Shown: positions 7,112 through 14,117 of the stretch, in pieces | Layout: every line of letters begins with the position of its first letter | Numbering within the stretch: the first letter of the stretch is position 1 | From: a virus | Direction: 5' to 3' (one strand) | DNA length: 64,000 nt | IMG/VR virus record: IMGVR_UViG_3300024492_000057 | Coordinates: 1-64,000 of that record | Position numbers and translations under genes: made by a program | The notes under the pieces: generated by a model | What the model was told of the DNA's origin: nothing | Seen by the model: only the letters and a program-made list of their open reading frames with translations | Database searches by the model: none

Positions 7112-7449
7112 TGAAAGCCACCGAAAAACAGATTAAATATCTTAAAAAACTGGGTATACCAACTAAAGGATTAACTAAGCAAGAAGCAAGTTCTATTATA
7201 TCTAAATATTACGGGAAAAATGTATATAGATGCCGTAATTGTAATGGTTTAGTGATAGAAAAGGATAATACGTTAGAATGCTGCGGATTTAAACAAAGAT
7301 CAAATACGTCAGGTAGATCAATAGAAATGAGAAGAACTATCTCATTAGGAAATGGATGTATTTCATCATTGAATGGAATAGTCGATTATATTGATGATGG
7401 AAATGGTAATGAATGGGCAGCTTGGGATGATGAGGATAATGAACACTAA
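7111..7449 (+). CDS. zinc-ribbon protein with N-terminal helical motif, 112 aa
   Basis: The N-terminus KATEKQIKYLKKLGIPTKGL then TKQEASSIISKYYG is a helix-loop-helix that I have seen in various phage and plasmid proteins (pattern memory, not a search). Residues about 40-58 have CRNCNG...LECCGF, a possible zinc ribbon. The tail is acidic. A nucleic-acid-binding role is plausible, but no specific function can be assigned. Confidence 0.6.
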   Translation: MKATEKQIKYLKKLGIPTKGLTKQEASSIISKYYGKNVYRCRNCNGLVIEKDNTLECCGFKQRSNTSGRSIEMRRTISLGNGCISSLNGIVDYIDDGNGNEWAAWDDEDNEH

Positions 7450-7631
7450 TGAACAAATTTCTTCCTGGGGATGAAGTAGAAGCCTTCGATTTAGACAACA
7501 CCCTTTACAAGGGAACCGTAGTTGAACAAAGAAATAATACTAAATATAATTATGTAACCGTAATTATTCATGTAGATAATAAAGATCAATTATTAGAATT
7601 TCCAATTGAAGCTGTGAGCTTAAGAAAATGA
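7449..7631 (+). CDS. hypothetical small beta-barrel protein, 60 aa
   Basis: FLPGDEVEAFDLDNTLYKGTV is the opening of an SH3- or Tudor-like barrel (GDEV...L...GTV), followed by alternating strands and FPIEAVSLRK. Such domains bind nucleic acid or proteins. It overlaps the kinase gene by 4 nt. Confidence 0.55.
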   Translation: MNKFLPGDEVEAFDLDNTLYKGTVVEQRNNTKYNYVTVIIHVDNKDQLLEFPIEAVSLRK

Positions 7632-8170
7632 AAACAACAGTCGTAAACATCTACGGAGCCCCTGGCGCGGGGAAGAGCACCCTCGCAGCAGAATTATATG
7701 CTGAAATGTCTAAAAAAGGCGAATCTGTTGAGCTTGTACGTGAAGTAGCTAAAGAATTCGCTTGGAAAGGGCAAAAGCTATCCAAAATCGAGCAAATTAA
7801 CGTAACTACAGAGCAAATGCTACGTGAAAGCTCGTTATACGGTAAAGTAAAGTATCTTATTACCGATAGTCCTATTGAACTAGGTCATTTCTATTGTAAA
7901 TATTATCACGGATCACATGCGCTTGAATATATGAGCGATTTAATGTATGGACTAACTGGAAGATCACGAGATACAAAGCATTTATTCTTACCTATTATTA
8001 AAGAAAGCTATACAAACGCTGGAAGATATGGCGATTTAAAAGAATCATTAGAAATTGAGGAACTATTACTTGAACGATTCGATAATACTCAAATGTATTA
8101 TAACTTATTAAGTAATAAAGAAACACGGTTAAAGGATGCATTGGAAATTATTTATCAGGAAAAACAATGA
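7628..8170 (+). CDS. P-loop NTPase, probable nucleotide kinase (AAA_28-like)
   Basis: Walker A is GAPGAGKST at residues 10-18, right after the first strand TVVNIY. A later LITDSP (about residues 78-83) has the Asp of a Walker B/DRY-type site. The rest is helical, as in P-loop kinases and AAA_28-type small ATPases of phages. At 180 aa it has the size of a (d)NMP or nucleoside kinase. The surrounding RNR and ThyX genes favour a dNMP kinase role, but the base-recognition residues are not recognisable. Confidence 0.7.
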   Translation: MKTTVVNIYGAPGAGKSTLAAELYAEMSKKGESVELVREVAKEFAWKGQKLSKIEQINVTTEQMLRESSLYGKVKYLITDSPIELGHFYCKYYHGSHALEYMSDLMYGLTGRSRDTKHLFLPIIKESYTNAGRYGDLKESLEIEELLLERFDNTQMYYNLLSNKETRLKDALEIIYQEKQ

Positions 8171-8379
8171 ATTACTACATAGTTAAAGATTTAAAATCTA
8201 AGAAATATCTAGTTAATGAAAATTTTGAACTATCAAAAAATATAAATCATGCATGGATTCATTACAATAAAATAGAAGCACGTTGGTTTATAAAAGATGC
8301 ATTTCATTATAATCCAAAAATTAAGAAAAAAGATTTCAAATTTAAAATTGTAAAGGTTAAGCTTAAAGAATGCAAGTAA
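8167..8379 (+). CDS. hypothetical basic protein, 70 aa
   Basis: Lys-rich protein [20 protein letters not shown] and onward, ending in strands [14 protein letters not shown]. It is similar in length and ending to the product of the gene at 2899, suggesting a small repeated phage family. It overlaps the kinase (4 nt) and thyX (10 nt). Confidence 0.6.
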   Translation: MNYYIVKDLKSKKYLVNENFELSKNINHAWIHYNKIEARWFIKDAFHYNPKIKKKDFKFKIVKVKLKECK

Positions 8380-8990
8380 AATACATACATTCAACCCCCA
8401 ATGGAGAAGCTTTAATTGCGTACTGCGCAAGGGTTAGTTCACCGAATCAAGATAATCCAGATTATGAAAAACTCCTAAAGTATCTTATAACCCATAAACA
8501 TTGGAGTCCTTTCCAAATGGCAACCCTTTGCCTAGAAATTACTACTTCTAGAGCAATTGCACAACAAATTCTACGGCATCGTTCGTTCTCATTTCAAGAA
8601 TTTTCACAACGCTATGCTCAAGCATTAGACGTAGAAATGTATGAAGCTCGGCGTCAAGACGTTAAGAACCGTCAGAACTCAATTGACGATCTACCAGATG
8701 ACGTTAAACAATGGTTTAAACAAGCCCAAGAAGATACCTGGGATGAATCATATAGCTTGTATATACAGGCATTAGATAAGGGTATTGCAAAAGAATGCGC
8801 TCGCGGATTATTACCCCTCAACACACAAACTCGCATCTACATGCATGGAACTATACGGGATTGGATCCATTATTGTGAAGTTAGATGCGATAAATCTACG
8901 CAGCTAGAACACAGAGAAATTGCGGAAGAATGTAAGAAGATATTACTTAAAGAGTACCCTGCAACCGGAAAGGCTTTGGGATGGGTATAA
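8370..8990 (+). CDS. thyX: FAD-dependent thymidylate synthase ThyX
   Basis: Makes dTMP from dUMP with methylene-tetrahydrofolate and FAD/NADPH. The signature RHRxxSxxxxSxRY is complete (R69 H70 R71, S74, S79, R81, Y82). At 206 aa it fits the family (about 200-250). It sits with class II RNR and, further right, dUTPase (which supplies dUMP), completing a dTTP branch that does not depend on host ThyA. It overlaps the release-factor-like gene by 10 nt, so the two are co-expressed. Confidence 0.93.
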   Translation: MQVKYIHSTPNGEALIAYCARVSSPNQDNPDYEKLLKYLITHKHWSPFQMATLCLEITTSRAIAQQILRHRSFSFQEFSQRYAQALDVEMYEARRQDVKNRQNSIDDLPDDVKQWFKQAQEDTWDESYSLYIQALDKGIAKECARGLLPLNTQTRIYMHGTIRDWIHYCEVRCDKSTQLEHREIAEECKKILLKEYPATGKALGWV

Positions 8991-9313
8991 AAAAGAAGTT
9001 ATGGTTCTCTATTACTGAGAAAGACTGCAGATTTATAGCTAAACGCGGTAGCGGTAAAGGAGGGCAAAAGAAAAATAAAACTTCTAACGCTATTCAATGT
9101 TTTCACGATCCATCTGGGGCAATGGGTGAATCTGAAGATGGAAGTATACAAAGCCTTAATAAACGTACAGCATTTCAACGTATGGTTGCTACTAAAGAAT
9201 TTCAAAGCTGGTTAAATTTAAAAATTGAAGCCGGTAAAGGTAATGTTGAAATTACAGAGGAAACAGATTTAGGTAATAAAGTAACTCGTAAATTAAGATT
9301 AGATGAAGTTTAA
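8981..9313 (+). CDS. stand-alone GGQ-domain peptidyl-tRNA hydrolase (release-factor-like, ArfB/PrfH-type)
   Basis: The protein is just the catalytic domain of class I release factors: [20 protein letters not shown] holds the GGQ (residues 27-29) that hydrolyses peptidyl-tRNA, followed by the usual N-K-T and the strand-helix ending in an Arg/Lys-rich helix. There is no stop-codon-recognition domain (110 aa against about 360). Known relatives of this kind rescue stalled ribosomes (ArfB) or act on damaged ribosomes (PrfH). The basic C-terminal tail of ArfB is not obvious here; the end is [19 protein letters not shown]. Overlap with thyX shows coordinated translation. The structured RNA immediately downstream and the tmRNA-like RNA at 3.5 kb hint at a rescue function during infection (inference). 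Confidence 0.82.
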   Translation: MGIKKKLWFSITEKDCRFIAKRGSGKGGQKKNKTSNAIQCFHDPSGAMGESEDGSIQSLNKRTAFQRMVATKEFQSWLNLKIEAGKGNVEITEETDLGNKVTRKLRLDEV

Positions 9314-9314
9314 A

Positions 9315-9343
9315 TTGACAATCTAATTAAATTGTAGTATTCT
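9315..9343 (+). promoter_or_regulatory. sigma70-type promoter for the 9.3-kb structured RNA
   Basis: TTGACA at 9315-9320, a 17-nt spacer, and TATTCT at 9338-9343. The predicted start, about 9350, falls in the 5' strand of the stem that closes the following RNA. Confidence 0.75.
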
Positions 9344-9347
9344 ATAT

Positions 9348-9603
9348 AAGTTCTTAAGTACCAGAGTTAAACTCACCATTAAAAAGCTATTAGGAGACGA
9401 AATAGATAACCTGCCCGACCCTACCAGCGGTAGATCAGTTGGGGTTTAAAGATTCTAAGACGTTAGAATTGACGTAGGTTGATTGAGTTTAAGAATGCTT
9501 TCTTTAAGTTGCGTGGTTGTTAATTGGGTAAAACCTACCGATGAGGACTTAGCGGGTTAACATTAAAGATCCGTTCGCCATAGACTAAAAAGATTGAACT
9601 TAT
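9348..9603 (+). ncRNA. structured non-coding RNA of unknown class (about 255 nt)
   Basis: There is no ORF in this 299-nt gap. Seen: 5' ATAAGTTC (9346-9353) pairs with GAACTTAT (9596-9603), closing the whole region. Inside, TTAAACTCA (9367-9375) pairs perfectly with TGAGTTTAA (9484-9492). That domain holds CTATT/AATAG, CCCGAC/GTTGGG enclosing CTACC/GGTAG, and a 7-bp hairpin ATTCTAA/TTAGAAT with loop GACG. A second domain has GTTAATT/GGTTAAC (9518-9558). TTTTAATT follows the closing stem. The promoter start coincides with the closing helix, as expected for a discrete RNA. It matches no class I know. A long structured leader for the metallophosphoesterase gene is the alternative. Confidence 0.6.
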
Positions 9604-9612
9604 TTTAATTAT

Positions 9613-10254
9613 ATGATTACTATAACGCACATTAGCGATACTCACCTGCAACCCTTCCCAGAGCTTCCAGAAGCCGATGTATTATGTCATACCGGAGATG
9701 CATTAAACTCTGGCAGCTTATCTGAACTAGAACAATTCCGTCAACAACTTCTTCAAATTAAAGATAAGTATGACCAGATTATATTTATTCCAGGTAATCA
9801 CGATAAAATTTTCGAAGCTACTTATCACTCAGCTAAACAATTCCTAGAACAAGAAGTTAATAATCTAACTGTATTAAACCATGAATCTTATGATTATAAG
9901 GGATATAAGTGGTTTGGAACATCCTTTCAACCGTTTATCGGCAATTGGGCATTCGGAGTAAGAGATAACCTAGATCTGTATGAGAAATATAGACAAATTC
10001 CAGTTGAGACAGAGATTCTATTAACTCATTGCCCGCCAAAGAGTATATTAGATTATCATCCTACACATAGTCACTTAGGATCAAAAGCATTAAGCTTAGC
10101 ACTAAAAGAACTACCGAATCTTAAAGCTCATTTATTCGGCCATATACATTGGTCGTACGGGCTTGACTATAAGAACGAAGTATGGTATTCTAATTCTGCT
10201 CTTTGTAATGAAGATTATGAAGTAGCTAATGAACCGAGGATAATTGAGCTATAA
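9613..10254 (+). CDS. calcineurin-like metallophosphoesterase
   Basis: All five motifs are present: D9-x-H11 (SDTHLQ), G28-D29, GNHD at 61-64, a later LLTHCPP, and GHIHW near the end. At 213 aa it is a single-domain enzyme. The nucleophile and two-metal site are intact. Substrates of the family range from nucleotides to phosphoproteins and DNA ends. No accompanying SbcC-like ATPase is nearby, so a nuclease partner role is not supported. The gene starts 10 nt after the structured RNA, without a strong ribosome binding site. Confidence 0.85.
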   Translation: MITITHISDTHLQPFPELPEADVLCHTGDALNSGSLSELEQFRQQLLQIKDKYDQIIFIPGNHDKIFEATYHSAKQFLEQEVNNLTVLNHESYDYKGYKWFGTSFQPFIGNWAFGVRDNLDLYEKYRQIPVETEILLTHCPPKSILDYHPTHSHLGSKALSLALKELPNLKAHLFGHIHWSYGLDYKNEVWYSNSALCNEDYEVANEPRIIEL

Positions 10255-10640
10255 TGTATACAAAACTAAATAAAGATAAGGTCGTCTATGTAGACGTAGA
10301 CGATACTTTAGTATTATGGGAGCCAGAAAAGTATCGTCATACGGAGGATGAAATTATCTGGATTACTGATGATACTAGACGATTTCCATTTTTACCACAT
10401 AAACGTAATATTAAGTTCGTTCAACAATTAAAACTTCAAGGATACGGAGTAGTTGTATGGTCTGCAGCGGGGTCTAACTGGGCAGAACATGTTATTAAAA
10501 ACCTTAAACTAGAAGATTTACCAGATATGATCATTAGCAAACCAGAACTATGTGTAGATGATCTATTAGAAGCTAATCGTATTATTAAGTCAATTGTATG
10601 GATTCATCCAGATTCAGGAGAGTTTAAAAGAAATGCGTAA
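10254..10640 (+). CDS. HAD-superfamily phosphatase-like protein, 128 aa
   Basis: VYVDVDDTLVLWEPEKY is HAD motif I (nucleophile and acid Asp pair). VVVWSAAG is motif II (Ser). IISKPELCVDDL carries the Lys of motif III and the Asp pair of motif IV. It is a compact, capless HAD of the sort phages carry near nucleotide genes, where 5'-nucleotidase or polynucleotide phosphatase roles are known. The substrate cannot be read from sequence. Confidence 0.8.
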   Translation: MYTKLNKDKVVYVDVDDTLVLWEPEKYRHTEDEIIWITDDTRRFPFLPHKRNIKFVQQLKLQGYGVVVWSAAGSNWAEHVIKNLKLEDLPDMIISKPELCVDDLLEANRIIKSIVWIHPDSGEFKRNA

Positions 10641-10923
10641 ATTATTAATATTATTAAGTTTCTTATCAGTTGGATGTAGTCCGTTAAAAAATGCTTCCTT
10701 AGAAGAAAGCGAAGAGTTCTATAAAAATCATATAGAATTTCGTATTACTCAACAAATAATTAGAGAAATTACAAGTAAAAACCTAGTTTCTAAAAACTGG
10801 GCTGAAATCTGTAGTAAAACTAGTAAGTGCTTAAAAAAAGCAACATACTTACATTATGATTATCACTTAGATCAACATAAGTGTTTACTAGCCGAGAATG
10901 ATAAAGAGGTAAGTTGTAAATGA
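10633..10923 (+). CDS. probable exported lipoprotein or signal-peptide protein, 96 aa
   Basis: The start at ATG 10633 gives MRKLLILLSFLSVGCSPLKN, a classical signal: two positive residues, a hydrophobic core, then VGC. The Cys fits a lipoprotein site, although the residue at -3 is Ser rather than Leu. The longer frame from 10594 lacks this logic. The mature part has further Cys pairs (ICSKTSKC, KCLLAENDKEVSC). Small phage lipoproteins often block superinfection or act as outer spanins. No partner is adjacent, so the role is open. Confidence 0.6.
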   Translation: MRKLLILLSFLSVGCSPLKNASLEESEEFYKNHIEFRITQQIIREITSKNLVSKNWAEICSKTSKCLKKATYLHYDYHLDQHKCLLAENDKEVSCK

Positions 10924-11093
10924 CTAAGGAACAACTACTCTACAATTTAGCTCAACAAATCTTCCTCAAAAAGATCCCATACGACTATCTAAACGATAAG
11001 TCTAAAAAGGACTATGAGAATAAGATGGACGATGCTATTGCAATCGCTAAATTATTTTTTGAACGAGTTGAAAAGGATGAACAGAACAACTAA
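10920..11093 (+). CDS. hypothetical helical protein, 57 aa
   Basis: Short gene read from the gap: ATG overlaps the preceding stop (ATGA), and it ends with TAA at 11093, overlapping the next gene by 17 nt. Product MTKEQLLYNLAQQIFLKKIP then an acidic helix. The double overlap and native codon use support it. Unrecognised. Confidence 0.55.
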   Translation: MTKEQLLYNLAQQIFLKKIPYDYLNDKSKKDYENKMDDAIAIAKLFFERVEKDEQNN

Positions 11094-11307
11094 ATTTAAT
11101 AACTTAACTAAGGAACTTCTAACTCATAAGTATCATTACTATATGAAAGATGATCCTATTATCTCAGATTATGAATATGATAAACTCGAACGTGAATGGA
11201 TTAGTCTAGGTAAAGAGTTAGGAATTAATATGGATGATTATCCTAATTGGATCGGGTTCGATGAAAATCATCCGCTAGCTAAAGAAGTTTTAGAGGAGAA
11301 CAAATGA
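11077..11307 (+). CDS. orphan LigA Ia-like domain protein, 76 aa
   Basis: LTHKYHYYMKDDPIISDYEY then DKLEREW matches the N-terminal Ia subdomain of bacterial NAD-dependent DNA ligase (YHYY.lDdPiISDaEYD.L.rE), which binds NMN of NAD. None of the adenylation core (KxDG), OB fold or BRCT is present, and no ligase gene is seen in the window. It may be a free-standing NAD- or ligase-related module, a partner for host LigA, or a remnant. The start is ATG 11077; the upstream frame from 11014 runs through the previous gene. Confidence 0.65.
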   Translation: MNRTTKFNNLTKELLTHKYHYYMKDDPIISDYEYDKLEREWISLGKELGINMDDYPNWIGFDENHPLAKEVLEENK

Positions 11308-11492
11308 AAATCGTATTAATGCTTGTAGTTATGACTAGTAATCCAAACAGTAAGTCAGTTTATACCGAATTCGATGCTATTGGATTTAAAGAAATGAATA
11401 AATGTAAAGAAGCATTAGATCCAATCATGAAGAAACTTACCGAACAGTTTGATAAAATTGAAGCTAAGTGTGTTGAAAGGGATGTTTATTAA
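11304..11492 (+). CDS. hypothetical protein, 62 aa
   Basis: Begins MKIVLMLVVMTSNPNSKSVY, a short hydrophobic start that could be a weak signal peptide or a beta strand, followed by a charged helix with two Cys. It overlaps the ligase-like gene by 4 nt and abuts the next. Unrecognised. Confidence 0.55.
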   Translation: MKIVLMLVVMTSNPNSKSVYTEFDAIGFKEMNKCKEALDPIMKKLTEQFDKIEAKCVERDVY

Positions 11493-11903
11493 ATGAAACT
11501 GCTTGTTGCCGGTAGTAGACATTTTAAATTCAGCACATTGTTTATACAAGGGCTAATTCAATCTATTTACGGACCACAATTACCCAAGTCTACTATTAGC
11601 GAAATTATTAGTGGAGGAGCTAAGGGAATTGATTGGCTAGGTAGACAATTCTCAGGTTCACAAGGTATTAATTACCGAGAATTTGGAGCTGAATGGGATA
11701 AACACGGTAAAGCTGCGGGACCTATTCGTAATAAGCAAATGGCGGAATATTCGGATGAATTATTGCTTATATGGGACGGAAAATCTAAAGGATCCGCCAA
11801 TATGAAGCAGGAAATGCTCAAATTGAATAAGCCAGTAATTGAAGTAGTTATTACTACTTATAACCTTCAAGAAGATCCAGAAGAGTTTGGACATTATAAA
11901 TGA
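11493..11903 (+). CDS. SLOG / DUF2493-like Rossmann protein
   Basis: LLVAGSRHFK at the N-terminus, SGGAKGIDWLG in the middle, then EWDKHGKAAGPIRNKQMAEY and LLIWDGKSKGSANM are the conserved blocks of the YspA/DUF2493-type SLOG family, a DprA/LOG-related fold thought to bind nucleotides or NAD derivatives. Members are common in phages and in putative nucleotide-signalling systems. No effector domain is fused. The enzymatic activity is not established for this family. Confidence 0.8.
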   Translation: MKLLVAGSRHFKFSTLFIQGLIQSIYGPQLPKSTISEIISGGAKGIDWLGRQFSGSQGINYREFGAEWDKHGKAAGPIRNKQMAEYSDELLLIWDGKSKGSANMKQEMLKLNKPVIEVVITTYNLQEDPEEFGHYK

Positions 11904-12775
11904 AGATTTCCAATAGCGCTCTCGATACTTATATTCTCTGTCCTCGGAAATTCTACTATCAGTACGTTGAACGCCTTAAAGCAGATGTTACAAAAACTCC
12001 CCTACTATTCGGTAGCGCAATCGATAACGCTTTAAACTACATCCTAGAATCAATCCGCGATAAAAAGGAATGGACCAAAGAAGAAGCTGAGCATATTTTT
12101 ATACAGAACATGAAAGCATGGGGCGGTTTAAATAAGCTAGAGTTCTTTAAGAACGAAGTTCCAAATGATCTAAAAGATACCATTGACCCGGATGATATAG
12201 GAGATCAGTGGAAGGTATGGGAACATATTACCGAACGTGGATTAAAATGTTTAGATGTATACATTAAAGAAGTGCTACCCCTCATAGACCAAGTTCTACA
12301 TGTACAGCACAAATTTGAAGTAAAGAATGAGGAAGAAGATACATTTACTGGAGTAATAGATTTCATAGCTAAACTTAAAGATGGACGTACTGTACTATTC
12401 GATAATAAAACAGCCTCAGCTAAATACAAAAAGAAAGCAGTAGTTGAAAGTCAACAGTTATCATTCTACATGGATCAGTTTCCAGAGATTACGCTAGCTG
12501 GGTATATTGTACTTATTAAGAACCCCGAAAAAGAAAAAGGAATGACTTATCAGATTCTAATAGATGAAATCCCAGAAGAGACAATTGCAAAATCATTTGA
12601 CTTACTTGAAAAAACATTGTATAATATAAAACAAGAAAAGTTTGAATGTAATTATAAGTCATGTAAAGCATTTGGAAAAGTCTGTGAATTTGAGAAGTTA
12701 TGTTCTTATGGTAGTTATAAAGGACTTATAAAGAATGAAAGAAAAGAAGAACCCCCTCAAAAAACTAAGGACTAG
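11900..12775 (+). CDS. PD-(D/E)XK nuclease, RecB/Cas4-like
   Basis: The N-terminal SNSALDTYILCPRKFYYQYV is the Cas4/RecB-type entry helix with Cys14, and FGSAIDNAL follows. The catalytic core is GVIDF (D154), then LFDNKTAS (D168-x-K170), then QLSFYMDQF (motif IV Gln/Tyr). Three or more Cys at the C-terminus (NYKSCKAFGKVCEFEKLC) with Cys14 can form the 4Fe-4S cluster of Cas4-type exonucleases. At 291 aa it is a complete enzyme. With the ERF protein 0.6 kb downstream it makes a plausible exonuclease/annealing recombination pair. Confidence 0.87.
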   Translation: MKISNSALDTYILCPRKFYYQYVERLKADVTKTPLLFGSAIDNALNYILESIRDKKEWTKEEAEHIFIQNMKAWGGLNKLEFFKNEVPNDLKDTIDPDDIGDQWKVWEHITERGLKCLDVYIKEVLPLIDQVLHVQHKFEVKNEEEDTFTGVIDFIAKLKDGRTVLFDNKTASAKYKKKAVVESQQLSFYMDQFPEITLAGYIVLIKNPEKEKGMTYQILIDEIPEETIAKSFDLLEKTLYNIKQEKFECNYKSCKAFGKVCEFEKLCSYGSYKGLIKNERKEEPPQKTKD

Positions 12776-12779
12776 GCAC

Positions 12780-12950
12780 ATGAGTATGAAAGTTGAAGAA
12801 AACAAACATAAATCTATTAAACAACGTGAACAGTTAGATGGATACTTGGAAGAAATTAATGAAGATGAACTAACTGAACTTTGTAAAAGAAATAAGAAAG
12901 CAATAGACGATTTCGATAATTATATGACTGAGCTTGACAAAAAGAAATAA
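12780..12950 (+). CDS. hypothetical charged helical protein, 56 aa
   Basis: The start chosen is ATG 12780, 8 nt after AAGGA and just behind the nuclease stop codon. ATG 12735 is an in-frame alternative deep inside the nuclease gene. The product is mostly Lys/Glu helix ending in MTELDKKK. The promoter for the next gene lies in its last codons. Unrecognised. Confidence 0.5.
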   Translation: MSMKVEENKHKSIKQREQLDGYLEEINEDELTELCKRNKKAIDDFDNYMTELDKKK

Positions 12951-12962
12951 TTGGAGTATAGT
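12934..12962 (+). promoter_or_regulatory. sigma70-type promoter, predicted leaderless
   Basis: TTGACA at 12934-12939, a 17-nt spacer, and TATAGT at 12957-12962. The expected start is about 12969, while the next gene's ATG is at 12971. The only GGAG nearby lies upstream of the -10 box and would not be in the transcript. Confidence 0.75.
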
Positions 12963-12970
12963 AATTATAT

Positions 12971-13153
12971 ATGAGTAACAAAGTAGCACTAGCAGTAACT
13001 AAAGACCCAGATGGTAAGTACCTTCTAGTAAAGGTGCCATTTAACCTAGAAGATGCAAACGTTGAGACTGTAGTTAAAGACGTACGTGAAGATGTAATTG
13101 ATCGATTTAAAATGACAGCAGCAGAATTATTTATGGGAGATAATGTTCAGTGA
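12971..13153 (+). CDS. hypothetical small protein, 60 aa, probably leaderless
   Basis: MSNKVALAVTKDPDGKYLLV then VKVPFNLEDANVETVVKDVR, a compact beta-alpha protein. The start is fixed by the promoter directly upstream, leaving zero to two nt of leader and no Shine-Dalgarno sequence. The gene at 19034 has the same arrangement. The strong promoter suggests high expression, perhaps of an abundant early protein. It also leads the ERF gene transcription unit. Function is unknown. Confidence 0.65.
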   Translation: MSNKVALAVTKDPDGKYLLVKVPFNLEDANVETVVKDVREDVIDRFKMTAAELFMGDNVQ

Positions 13154-13377
13154 ACCGAATTTTAAAGAATTTATTTGGTACTTTATTAGTAGTTACATTC
13201 TATGTAGCTATGTTTAGCCAACATTGGCTACTTGGTACTGTAATGCTTCTATCTCACATTGGATATGAAGTATTTAATCATCTTGAACAAAAAGAATTCG
13301 TAAAACAATATTTAAATCAATATCTACTAGTTGATGAAGATAAATCAGAACCCCCAGCCAGGGAAGGCAATTGTTAA
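13150..13377 (+). CDS. small membrane protein, 75 aa (GTG start)
   Basis: Hydrophobic from residue 7 to about 40 in two segments (LFGTLLVVTFYVAMF, then WLLGTVMLLSHIGYEVF), then a charged C-terminus. It overlaps the preceding stop by 4 nt. The end GNC is followed directly by the ERF leader. Function is unknown. Confidence 0.6.
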   Translation: MNRILKNLFGTLLVVTFYVAMFSQHWLLGTVMLLSHIGYEVFNHLEQKEFVKQYLNQYLLVDEDKSEPPAREGNC

Positions 13378-13390
13378 TTTAGAGGTAAAA

Positions 13391-14035
13391 ATGTCAGAAG
13401 TAAAACTAATTTATAAAAAAATGTCAGATGTAATGCGAGATGTTAAAGCTGTAACTAAAGATCAAAAAAATACAGCACAAGGCTTTAAATTTCGCGGTAT
13501 TGATCAATTCGTAAATGCTTTATATCCAGCGCTTACAAAACACGGAGTATTCATGACTCCCTTCTGTACTCATGAAAGTCATGAGCTAAAAGAAGTAGTA
13601 CGTAGTAGTGGTAAAACTGGTGTTGATAAATACGTAACTATTTATATGGCATATAATTTCTATGCTGAAGATGGTTCATATGTAACTGTAGGTCCAATTC
13701 CCGCCGAAGGACTAGACAGTGGAGATAAAGCAACTAATAAAGCTCTATCAGCTGCACTTAAGTATGCATTAATCCAAACCTTTAGCGTACCTACTGAAGA
13801 TATGGCAGAAGCTGACTTAGACAGCCCAGAAATCTCACAACCTCTACCTAAAAGCGCTACAGAAAAAGAAGTTAAACCTGTAGCTACCGCAGCTAAATCT
13901 TCTCTTAAAGAAGAAGTAACTACTCAACCTGTTAAAGTATCTACATTCCGTAAGAATAAGCCTAGCACCACATATGCCGAACAGCTAAATCCGGGCGGTA
14001 ATGGACCTAAAGAAAGCTCGGATGGTTGGGAATAA
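13391..14035 (+). CDS. erf: ERF-family single-strand annealing recombinase
   Basis: The start is moved to ATG 13391, 5 nt behind AGAGG, giving MSEVKLIYKKMSDVMRDVKA. The upstream frame from 13331 adds 20 residues that overlap the membrane gene. Conserved ERF features are visible: FKFRGIDQFVNALYPALTKH then GVFMTPF, and AEGLDSGDKATNKALSAALK then YALIQTFSVP, the characteristic G-D-...A...S...K-Y-A block. The C-terminal 60 residues are low-complexity with a DGWE end, typical of SSB-interacting tails. It anneals complementary ssDNA during recombination, probably with the Cas4-like nuclease upstream. Confidence 0.88.
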   Translation: MSEVKLIYKKMSDVMRDVKAVTKDQKNTAQGFKFRGIDQFVNALYPALTKHGVFMTPFCTHESHELKEVVRSSGKTGVDKYVTIYMAYNFYAEDGSYVTVGPIPAEGLDSGDKATNKALSAALKYALIQTFSVPTEDMAEADLDSPEISQPLPKSATEKEVKPVATAAKSSLKEEVTTQPVKVSTFRKNKPSTTYAEQLNPGGNGPKESSDGWE

Positions 14036-14036
14036 T

Positions 14037-14117
14037 ATGTCTGGCGGCGGTGGTGGAAAACCAGGTAAACCTAATGACAGTTCAATTTTAATAGGAATTT
14101 TAATCGGTGGGAAATAA
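14037..14117 (+). CDS. possible glycine-rich micropeptide, 26 aa
   Basis: ATG 14037 sits one base after the erf stop codon, with GGGA upstream. It reads MSGGGGGKPGKPNDSS and a hydrophobic ILIGILIGG, and ends overlapping the next GTG start. The arrangement resembles other coupled genes here, but the length makes chance possible. Confidence 0.3.
   Translation: MSGGGGGKPGKPNDSSILIGILIGGK

Noticed and set aside
9531-9575. Hammerhead ribozyme (CCGATGAG motif)
   Set aside because: The GATGAG block is not followed by a GAAA core in the right place, and no stem III closes it.
10163-10191. Promoter TTGACT-N17-TATTCT before the HAD gene
   Set aside because: It lies wholly inside well-conserved metallophosphoesterase codons, and the -35 box deviates from the perfect TTGACA of the other six, so chance is likely.
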